In this document: piece by piece, positions 35,209 to 44,237 of the stretch
Position numbering within the stretch: position 1 is the first letter of the stretch
How the letters are laid out: each line of letters opens with the position of its first letter
Source of the DNA: Theristus sp. LFF4_11
Lineage: Eukaryota > Nematoda > Chromadorea > Monhysterida > Xyalidae
Assembly (NCBI GenBank): GCA_030248135.1
Contig: JASANC010003066.1
Coordinates: 330,001-394,000, forward strand
Reading direction: 5' to 3'
Length of the DNA stretch: 64,000 bases
Position numbers and translations under genes: made by a program
The notes under the pieces: generated by a model
What the model was told of the DNA's origin: nothing
Databases searched by the model: none
Seen by the model: only the letters and a program-made list of their open reading frames with translations

Positions 35209-35473
35209 GGTATGGCCGATTAAACATGGCAGCTTTTTTTCAGGGTTCAAGGAACGCGCGAAATTTGAATGAAAGAAAAAAGGCGTTCAAAAACCACATT
35301 GTGTGCCAAATTTGACTCGTTTTTTTCAACTAATGGATTATCCGCGCTATTCTGTGCATTCTTTCTCCCTTGCACACATGATTGGGAATTATGTTGGCAT
35401 TTTTTGAAAAAGACAACTCCTAGTCTGCGACTGATCCCGCCTTGATGGACTGCCTCATTTACTCGGCCGTACT
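35209..35473 (+). mobile_element. MITE family F, copy 3, nested in the Ginger-like element
   Basis: TACGGTATGGCCGATTAAAC at the left and TTACTCGGCCGTACTGTA at the right are inverted ends. The body matches copies at 14953 and 20368. Confidence 0.85.
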
Positions 35474-35885
35474 GTACCGTGTGAATTACGTAACGGTTAC
35501 TGGTTACAGAAGTGAAACACTCACTAACTAGTGTGGCATGTTCACCCAGGTGCATAATTACGTCACAGTTATCGATACATGACTACACAAAATGTCCCAG
35601 TTATGGACCGTTTTGCATTTGCAGACTGTTTTATTCATGCTGTTCGGTTGGTTTTTTACCTGTCATTCTGTTTCGTTTGCTTTGCTGGATTCGTTTTCAC
35701 TCTTACAACTCTTTCAAAAATGTTTTAATTATACTTTTTGATTTTAAAAGTGAACTTATATTTTTTTCTGTCAATTTTGTTTCGTTTGCTTTGCTGGATT
35801 GTTTTCACTCATCGAACATTTTCAAACGTGTTTTTGTTTTACTTTTTGGTTCTAAAAGTGCACTTCAATTTTTTTTGCTAGTCAC

Positions 35886-36219
35886 CAAGCAATCCGCAGC
35901 TGTACCAGGAGGTTGTCACGTATTTGACAAGTCCAGAAAATGATCGCATTTATCCGGATTGGGTGCTGAAGCAGTACGTCGAAGGCGGCCAAAACAAACG
36001 ACACGTGAAAAAGGACTTCAGGCTGCGATATGCGCATACACGTACGAAGAAGGATTTCTCTACAGGACGAAGCGCGTCCGACACAAGTTGGAGGATGGCG
36101 AACAGACGACTGGCAAATTTCGCGTTGTCATGACAACCGAGATCGATCGGGTGATGCGCGACTGCCACTCCAGCGCGCTTGACGGCCACTGTGGTATCGC
36201 AAAAATGTTCGTGTTTTGA
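35886..36219 (+). pseudogene. Integrase (KRBA2/Ginger-like) H2C2 zinc-binding fragment, frameshifted
   Basis: Two overlapping frames give one continuous homology-like stretch. The first reads LYQEVVTYL...YPDWVLKQY...NKRHVKKDFR to about 36022; the second continues as QAAICAYTYEEGFLYRTKRV...RVVMTTEIDRVMRDCHSSALDGHCGI. The pattern H..C....GH.GI.K resembles the zinc-binding region of gypsy/Ginger integrases and the KRAB-A-domain-containing protein 2-like group. A one-base frame change near 36020 and a stop at 36217-36219 disrupt it. The DDE catalytic core is not visible. It is therefore a broken remnant. Confidence 0.62.
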
Positions 36220-37814
36220 CATTTGGTTAAAAAAACGTTGCTTTCATTTTTGCGCGTGTTCTGAATCACATGACTTATTCACTGAATCCTTGTCGGTGTC
36301 CAATGATGTTCAGTCTCCTTTGGTACTTATCGAATCGTGCACCCTGCAATTATTGTTTTTCTTGTTGAGTAGGCAGGCAAAAGCCGCCGAACGGTTTCAC
36401 TCTTATTCACGCGTGATTATTGGTTTTCTGTCTTCTTCTTGCACCCCCAATTTATGATTTCTGTGCTTCAAAAACTGTTGAATTTCATGTATTGTTGCTC
36501 TTTATACAATATTTATACAATTTGCGTTGTTGTTGTTTTGTTCTATGCTATTTATTCAAAATTGTGTTTATGTTTGTTTTATTTTTGTTTTTTTCCCAAA
36601 AACAACACTGCTTTTTGTGTTGTTCGAATTGCACATGTGCTCCTCACTTTGCACCTCTTTCTCACACGTGACAAATTTATTTCCTCAAGTGTGCTCCATT
36701 TCCTCTTATTTCTGCATGTGAATAAAATGCACACTACGATTTGCACTGCACCGCACACGGATTCGCGTTGTATTGTGGGCATGTGACAGCCTGTATTCAG
36801 CTGGATTTGGAAATACTGCATACGGGGTTTTTAAAACGGCTACGGGGAATTAACACCATGGTCCATTCCCCGTACGGGGATTTAGCACCATGGTTAAATC
36901 CCCGGACGGGGAAATAAAAACACGGTGAAATAAAATCGTGACACCGGCAGTGCTGCGTGACAGGTCGGCGCGCGCGACACACGGTAAAACGAGCAGATTG
37001 TCAACAGAAAACGTCGCCCAGCTCACGATTCCCCCAGCCGATTTTTATGATCCATCACTCAATCAACTCAGCAGAGCAGCGGGAACACGTTGATAAGTTG
37101 TTTGTTGTTGGTTGTTGTTTTATTCAGCATCGGTTGCTTTGCAATAAAAAAAGTGTGAAAAACGACAAAACACAAATTTATTGTGATTTAGGATTTTTTT
37201 GGTTTTTGAAAAAATAATCGGAACTGACCACAAACGATACATCATCGTGTTGCTGGTGTTCTACTGAGTTGATTGAGCCGTACTTCGTTAAAATCGGTTG
37301 AGCACAGCGCCGGTAGAGTTGCGTGACAGGTTGGTGCACAAGACAAACACGGTGAAACGCGCAGGCTGCCAACAGAAAGCGTCGCCTAGCTCACGATTCC
37401 CTCAGCCAATTTTGATAATCCATGAGAAATTATCAAACAAAAGTGAGCTTTGAAGGCTGTGTCCACAATCATTTTTACTATTTGGCCGTGTTCCAAATCC
37501 ACTGAACCCCGAAAACGCTATTTGGCCGTGTTCCAAATCCACTGAACGAAGAAAAAGATTTTTGTTGCGTAAAAGAAACTCGAACAATGAACAAACGAAA
37601 ACAACACAATTTATCACAAGAAATGATACGAATGTTGCTTGATGCAATTGTAAAATCGACATAGAATCAGCGGAACCGACTTTCTAAATGCTCGTGCGGT
37701 CTTTTGGCACGTGCGGTATTTTGGTTCCACACCAATCTGCGGTATTTTGGTCTTGCGGTCTTTTGGCACGTGCGGTCTTTTGGTACGTGCGGTCTTTTGT
37801 CTATGGGGGGGGGG

Positions 37815-38811
37815 CTAGAGATGCCAAAAAAAATTTTCTATTTTTTTTCTTTAAAAAAAAAATTTATAAATTTTTTTTTAAAAATCAAAGTTGTTCAGAA
37901 TTTTTCAGGGAGTCCCTCCGAATATCACCATCTGAGGAGCCACCGACTTACCATATGACCCCCACTCATATGGGAGGAGGAGGGTGAAAATTTCAGACTT
38001 GGTTTTAGGGTTGTTAAACATAGTTGTTCCAGAGCCGAGGGGTTGGGGGTAGAGATGTAAGGGTCAAAAAAAAAATTTTTTTTTAATTTTTTTTTTAAAA
38101 AAGTAAAAAAAAGAGCATTTTTTTAATATTTTTTTCATTAAAAATTTTTGAAATTTTTTCTTTAATGTGCCCTGAAAATGCCGTTTTTGGCATAATTTTT
38201 CGAAAGTTCAACAAAAATTTTCTTTGACTTTACCTTGTCACTTAGTCTTCAACGCTGCAGGTGGTATTCTGGATTGATTTATCGACTGTTTTCAGCCTTG
38301 GTGAGTGATGATCGACTCGCGCATTGAAGTACTTGAGCGTCGCAAAGGCTAGTTCAACAAATTCCGATGTCGCTAAGGTGAGATAGAAGCAGAGAACTCA
38401 CATTTACGCATTTTTTTCAGTTTTTCAGGATCTCGAAAGGTGGAAATTGCACTGTCTGCCACTGCAAGCGTAACTTCGTTGGTTGCTCGTTGCTGTTTCG
38501 CCTCGTGTCGTCAGCATGATCACACCGGTTTGTTGTGGAACTTGTTTCCATGTTATTTGAGGTGAATTGAGAGGCAAAACACGAGACGTGATGTCGTCGG
38601 TGGGAAAATGGGGTCGCCGAAACCAAGTCTGAAATTTTCACCCTCCTCCCATATGAGTGGGGGTCATATGGTAAGTCGGTGGCTCCTCAGATGGTGATAT
38701 TCGGACTCCCTGAAAAATTCTGAACAACTTTCATTTAAAAAAAAAAATTAAAAAAAATTTTTTTTTTTTAAAGAAAAAAAATAGAAATTTTTTTTTTCTT
38801 GACATCTCTAG
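37815..38811. mobile_element. Palindromic element family H, copy 1
   Basis: Starts CTAGAGATGCCAAAAAAAAT and ends with the inverse (TTGACATCTCTAG). TIRs exceed 170 bp (37815-37995 against 38630-38811), including GTTGTTCAGAATTTTTCAGG and CACTCATATGGGAGG. The core contains AAGTACTTGAGCGTCGCAAA and a palindromic region. No protein is recognisable. Confidence 0.72.
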
Positions 38812-39235
38812 TTGGGGGGGGGGGGCGATATAGATAGCTGGAGCAAACTTTCCAGATAGATAGATAGCTGGAAAATTTTGGGGGGGGGCCGCGGGGGGGC
38901 CATGTGACTTTGGGGGGGGCCGGTCAAAATTTTGAATAAAGACCATAAAAACAGCAAAATAATGCTAAAAATACACTAAAATCAAGTATAAACGCGTATT
39001 TTACCTGAATTAGCGAAATTTTCAAGAATTACGAACAAAAATGATCAATTTTGGACAAAAATTGACTGATTTTGTGTCTTCGAAGACAAACATTTTCAGA
39101 TAGATAGCTGGCTGAAATTTTTTTTTAGATAGATGATAGCTGAGCCAAAAAAACTTGTTTGATAGAGATAGATTCGAAAATTTTTTGGGGGGGGGGGCCG
39201 GCGCCCCCCCCAGGCCCCCCCCCTAGAACACCTAT
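38812..39235. mobile_element. G-rich element with ATAGATAGCTG motifs
   Basis: Contains runs of 8-13 G and several AGATAGATAGCTG repeats, ending in AGATAGATTCGAAAATTTTTTGG. A related degenerate copy (TAGCTCAGAAG...GATAGAGATAGATTAAAAAAATT) lies at 44640-44735 in an intron of the downstream RING gene. Confidence 0.5.
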
Positions 39236-39239
39236 GTTG

Positions 39240-40451
39240 TTAAACAAAAATGAAATTTTTTTTAAAGTGATTAAAAAAAAACAAAAATGTTGATTTAAAA
39301 AAAAAAATTCGAAAAATTTTCTTCTAATATGCTCTGAAAACCTCAATTTTGGCAAAATTTTTCGAAAGTTCAACAAAAATTTTCTTTGATTATACCTCGT
39401 AAAACCTTTAGCAGTCGATTTTGGGCCGTTTTACCGACTGATTTTAGGCTACGACAACATCTGCGATGAAGTTTTTGAGCGTCCCAAAGCTTGGCCTGCC
39501 ATTTCCGATGCAGATAAGGTGACGATTCGCCTCGCAGAGCGTCCGATTGTGCTCGCTGCTCCGTTTGCAAGCGCTACGTTGTCTGGTTGCTTGCTGCTTC
39601 GTGTCGTGTCGTCGCGACACCATCAGAAGAATTGATCGAATTTCAAGGCGGTATGTTTGTCTTCACTTTAGCATTAGTTTAGCTGGGGACAATTGTGGCG
39701 TTTTGGAGGTCAAAACACAAGAAGAGGCATGGTGACGGTTTGGAAAAGGGGTAATTGAGGTCACCAAAACAAAATCTGCAAAGTTCCGCCATACGGGAGT
39801 CATTCGGGAGGCGCTTGCATATCATATGTGGTTCTTCGGACTCCCTGATTGATTTAGCACAACTTTGATTTTTAAAATTTAAAAAAAATTAAAAAAAACA
39901 ACAAAAATGACGATTTTTGTTTTTTTAACAACCCTACTTGGTTTCGGCGACTCCATTTTCCCACCGACGACATCACGTCTCGTTTTTTGCCTCTCAATTC
40001 ACCTCAAATAACACGGAAACAAGTTCAACAACAAACCACAACAAACCAGTGTGATCATGCTGATTGCTGACGACACGAGGCGAAACAGCAACGAGCAACC
40101 AACGAAGTTACGCTTGCAGTGGCAGACAGTGCAATTTCGACCTTTCGAGATCCTGAAAAACGATGCATACATGTGAGTTCTCTGCTTCTATCTCACCTTA
40201 GCGGCATCGGAATTTGTTGAACTGACCTTTGCGACGCTCAAGTACTTCAATGCGCGAGTCGACCATCACTCACCAAGGCTGAAAACAGTCGATAAATCGA
40301 TCCAGAATACCACCTGCAGCGTTGAAGACTAAGTGACAAGGTAAAGTCAAAGAAAATTTTTGTTGAACTTTCGAAAAATCATGCAAACGGCATTTTCAGG
40401 TCACATTAAAGAAAAAATTTCAAAAATTTTTTTTTGAGCGTTACATCTCTA
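39240..40451. mobile_element. Family H, diverged copies 2 and 3
   Basis: 39240-39930 resembles the right half of H copy 1 (CGAAAGTTCAACAAAAATTT, TGCTTCGTGTCGTGTCGTCG, GGACTCCCTGATTG) at lower identity. 39940-40451 is an inverted, closely related half (TGGTTTCGGCGACTCCATTT through TTACATCTCTAG). Confidence 0.6.
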
Positions 40452-40461
40452 GGGGGGGGGC

Positions 40462-41490
40462 TAGGGTTAGGGGCTTTGAAAAAATTTTTTTTTTTATTTT
40501 TTTTTGTTTTTTTTTAAATTTGGATTTTTTTTTCAAACTTAAAAAAAAATTTGAAAATTTTTTCTTCTACTTTGCTCTGAAAATTCGATTTATGGCATAA
40601 TTTTTTGAAAGTTCAAACCAAATTTTCTTCCCAACTTCTTTGTGTGCTTAGGTACATGTCATTATTTGGTCATTTTGACCGACGTACTCCATGTTTTTCG
40701 ATTTGGATGACTTCTAGAGTCAATTTTTAGCGTTGAAATGACTTAACTGAATTGAAATATCGTTTCAGAAATCGTTTTCTTGCAACTTAGAACATGTTTT
40801 TTCAGTCGGTAGGCCATGAGATGAACATGATATCTTGTTGATTGGCGTACGTTATAGGTCTACAATGGAGTTGTGCGATATATTGTTAAACAATTGGAGC
40901 GGGGATGTTGGTTAATACCACATCACACGACCGTTTTTCAGATACCCGATAACATGGCCACATGTTAAAACTTGCGTGCTGAGCTAAACTAACGTGTTAA
41001 ACTTGCGTCTGTCAGTTGCCCGCAACGTGATCGCGAAATCATGGTACGTGTTTTCGATACGATGATTTGAAGAGTGGGCTCTCGCCATGTGGCAGATAGC
41101 ATAGCTGGTTGAACCTGAAAGTAAGTGTCTTGGGGGGGGGGGGCGACCGGGTCGACAGGGGTTGCCGACTTAGCTACAGCAAACAGGAATTTTTGAACAC
41201 AGTCAAATTTTGGTAATTTTCTAAAGAGGAACAACTAAGAACGGTTCAATATTCAAGTACACGTCGAAAATTGTCCTGTTTTACTGTTGAAAATGCAACT
41301 TTCCCTCTATGAAATGGACATAATTTCAATAAAACACGATTTTCGCTCTTATAGTTTTCCGGATCGTTCTGAAAATAGTCTAGATGAACTCAGCTCGACG
41401 AGACGCTTCGAACAAACCTAACTTGTAAAAAAAAATTAAAAAAAATATTTTAATTTAAAAAAAATCCGGATTTTTTTCCCCTAACCCTAG
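40462..41490 (+). mobile_element. Family G element, copy 1 (TIR CTAGGGTTAGGGG)
   Basis: About 1029 bp bounded by CTAGGGTTAGGGG and its inverse CCCCTAACCCTAG. AT-rich inside, with no ORF matching a known transposase. The full-length inverse copy is at 42273-43309. Confidence 0.82.
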
Positions 41491-41496
41491 GGGGGC

Positions 41497-42240
41497 CTAG
41501 AGATGTCAAAAAAATTGCTTTGCCTACATTACTAAACCAAAGCCAAGTTTACAGTCTGTTTTGTTGTTTTAGTTCGGTTTCAATGAAGTCGTTGTAGGTT
41601 CCTAATCCTAAGCCCAATCCTAATCCTAATGAAGTCGTTGTAGGTTCCTAATCCTAAACCTAATCCTAATCCTAAGTGAAGCCTTTTTAACAAAGTGAAA
41701 GTGCCTTGATTGACAGCTTTGTTGAAGGGGTGAAACATTGGGATCAGGGATCAGCTCCAGCTCCGGTTTAGCTTTGTAGTTTTACGAAAAAAATTTTCTC
41801 TTTTTCTTTAAAAATTTTTTTTTTAAATTTTTTTTAAAAATCAAAGTTGTTCAGAATTTTTCAGGGAGTCCGAATATCACCATCTGAGGAGCCACCGACT
41901 TACCATATGACCCCCACTCATATGGGAGGAGGGTGAAAATTTCAGACTTGGTTTCGGCGACCCCATTTTCCCACCGACGACATCACGTCTCGTGTTTTGC
42001 CTCTCAATTCGCCTCAAATAACATGGAAACAAGTTCAACAACAAACCGGTGTGATCATGCTGACGACACGAGGCGAAACAGCAACGAGCAACCAACGAAG
42101 TTACGCTTGCAGTGGCAGACAGTGCAATTTCGACCTTTCGAGATCCTGAAAAACGATGCATAAATGTGCGTTCTCTGCTTCTATCTCACCTTAGCGGCAT
42201 CGGAATTTGTTGAACTAGCCTTTGCGACGCTCAAGCAGTA
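41497..42240. mobile_element. Family H, copy 4 with CCTAATCCTAA-type repeats at its left
   Basis: Starts CTAGAGATGTCAAAAAAATT. Duplicated GAAGTCGTTGTAGGTTCCTA / ATCCTAA tracts follow (41590-41690), then the H arm with GTTGTTCAGAATTTTTCAGG and the H core to about 42240. The short TTGTAGGTTCCTAATCCTAA segment also occurs alone at 9838-9860. Confidence 0.6.
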
Positions 42241-42272
42241 CCGTGGGCGAGGGAGGGGGTGGGGGGGCACCC

Positions 42273-43309
42273 CTAGGGTTAGGGGAAAAAAATCCGGATT
42301 TTTTTTTAAATTAAAAAAAAATTTAAAAAAAATTTTTTTTTTTTACAAGTTAGGTTCGTTCGAAGCGTCTCGTCGAGCTGAGTTCATCTAGACTATTTTC
42401 AGAACGATCCGGGAAACTATAAGAGCGAAAATCGTGTTTTATTGAAATTATGTCCATTTCATAGAGGGAAAGTTGCATTTTCAACAGTAAAACAGGGCAA
42501 TTTTTCACGTGTACTTGAATATTGAACCGTTCTTAGTGGTTCCTCTTTAGAAAATTACCAAAATTTGACTGTGTTCAAAAATTCCTGTTTGCTGTAGCTA
42601 AGTCGGCAACCCCTGTCGACCCGGTCGCCCCCCCCCCCAAGACACTTACTTTCAGGTTCAACCAGCTATGCTATCTGCCACATGGCGAGAGCCCACTCTT
42701 CAAATCATCGTATCGAAAACACGTACCATGATTTCGCGATCACGTTGCGGGCAACTGACAGACGCAAGTTTAACACGTTAGTTTAGCTCAGCACGCAAGT
42801 TTTAACATGTGGCCATGTTATCGGGTATCTGAAAAACGGTCGTGTGATGTGGTATTAACCAACATCTCCGCTCAAATTGTTTAACAATATATCGCACAAC
42901 TCCATTGTAGACCTATAACATACGCCAATCAACAAGATATCATGTTCATCTCATGGCCTACCAACTGAAAAACATGTTCTAAGTTGCAAGAAAACGATTT
43001 CTGAAACGATATTTCAATTCAGTTAAGTCATTTCAACGCTAAAAATTGACTCTAGAAGTCATCCAAATCGAAAAACATGGAGTACGTCGGTCAAAATGAC
43101 CAAATAATGACATTTACCTAAGCACACAAAGAAGTTGGGAGGAAAATTTGGTTTGAACTTTCAAAAAATTATGCCATAAATCGAATTTTCAGAGCAAAGT
43201 AGAAGAAAAAATTTTCAAATTTTTTTTTAAGTTTGAAAAAAAAATCCAATTTAAAAAAAAAACGAAAAAAAAATAAAAAAAATTTTTTTTTCAAAGCCCC
43301 TAACCCTAG
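42273..43309 (-). mobile_element. Family G element, copy 2 (inverted relative to copy 1)
   Basis: A full-length inverse copy of 40462-41490 at very high identity; together they make a ~1-kb inverted repeat around family H copy 4. Both ends keep the CTAGGGTTAGGGG terminus. Confidence 0.85.
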
Positions 43310-43321
43310 GCACCCCCCCAT

Positions 43322-43793
43322 CATTAACCAACATCTCCGCTCCAATTGTTTAACAATATATCGCACAACTCCATTGTAGACCTATAACATACGCCAATCA
43401 ACAAAATATCATGTTCATCTCATGGCCTACCGACTGAAAAAACATGTTCTAAGTTGCAAGAAAACGATTTCTGAAACGATATTTCAATTCAGTTAAGTCA
43501 TTTCAACGCTAAACATTGACTCTAGAAGTCATCCAAATCGAAAAACATGGAGTACGTCGGTCAAAATGACCAAATAATGACATGTACCTAAGCACACAAA
43601 GAAGTTGGGAAGAAAATTTGGTTTGAACTTTCAAAAAATTATGCCATAAATCGAATTTTCAAAGCAAAGTAGAAGAAAAATTTTTCAAATTTTTTTTTTA
43701 AGTTTGAAAAAAAAATCCAAATTTTTTTTAAAAAAAAAACGAAAAAAAAATAAAAAAATTTTTTTTTCAAAGCCCCTAACCCTGGCTAGGTAG
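43322..43793 (-). mobile_element. Family G element, copy 3, truncated
   Basis: Matches the distal ~470 bp of copy 2 (CATTAACCAACATCTCCGCT through AAAGCCCCTAACCCTGG) in the same orientation. It ends about 90 bp before the RING gene's candidate start codon. Confidence 0.82.
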
Positions 43794-43882
43794 GACTAGT
43801 CCTGACTCCGCCGGCCGGTCCCAGGGCACATTTGACTGGCACAACTTTTGTCTTCCAAATTTCAAAAAAGATTTCGTGAAGA

Positions 43883-44206
43883 ATGACGATTTTGTTTTTT
43901 AACAACCCCAAAACAGCCGCCACCGCCACCGCCGCCGCCAACGACAGCCAGTGCGCTCAGATGGCGACGCCGAATTTTCAGGAGCTCATGGACCGTGAAA
44001 CGTGTCCGTTTTGCAGTTTGCATTTCACGGCCGATCGTGACCGCCAGCCAAAAGTGCTCGCCTGCTGTCATCTCATCTGTAAAACTTGCGTCGCTCTTCA
44101 TACACGCATCAATAAAACTGGTTGGTGTAGGAGGAGGAGATGATGAGGACCGAGGTTGAGGAGCGAGCGGACCGGGCCACGGACGAATTCGCGCACCTTT
44201 CCCGAT

Positions 44207-44237
<31 letters not shown>

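Larger units (their letters stand above)
34930..36943 (+). mobile_element. Ginger-like DNA transposon, degraded, 2014 bp
   Basis: Terminal inverted repeats of about 200 bp (34930-35130 and 36743-36943), starting TGTCACGATTTTATTT, are nearly identical. CCGG flanks both ends (34926-34929 and 36944-36947), and neighbouring tandem units show the empty site with a single CCGG. The interior retains a fragment resembling a gypsy-type integrase zinc-binding domain (35886-36219). Ginger elements are TIR transposons with gypsy-like integrases and, to my knowledge, often CCGG duplications. The element is internally deleted and carries a family F MITE. Confidence 0.75.
34533..37430. repeat. ~360-bp tandem repeat (about 2.4 units) split by a transposon insertion
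   Basis: Landmarks AGCACAGCGCCGG, CAATCAACTCAGCAGAGCAG, TTATTCAGCATCGGTTGCTT and GTGTGAAAAACGACAAAACA occur in unit 1 (34550-34925) and unit 2 (36948-37310), with a partial third unit to 37430. The other units preserve the uninterrupted GCGCCGG(C/T)AGAGT site. Confidence 0.82.
34315..37818. mobile_element. Outer ~3.5-kb element with AAAAGACCGCACGTGCC subterminal repeats
   Basis: CTAG at each edge (34315-34318 and 37815-37818). Subterminal arrays of AAAAGACCGCACGTGCC-like units at 34332-34440 are mirrored at 37690-37800. The middle consists of a ~360-bp tandem repeat (34533-34929 and 36944-37430), interrupted by the Ginger-like element. No transposase of its own is seen. Confidence 0.65.

Noticed and set aside
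41590..41690. Interstitial telomere repeat (CCTAATCCTAA tracts)
   Set aside because: Irregular units that do not match a single telomere hexamer, shared with a short dispersed repeat at 9838. Treated as part of the mobile elements.
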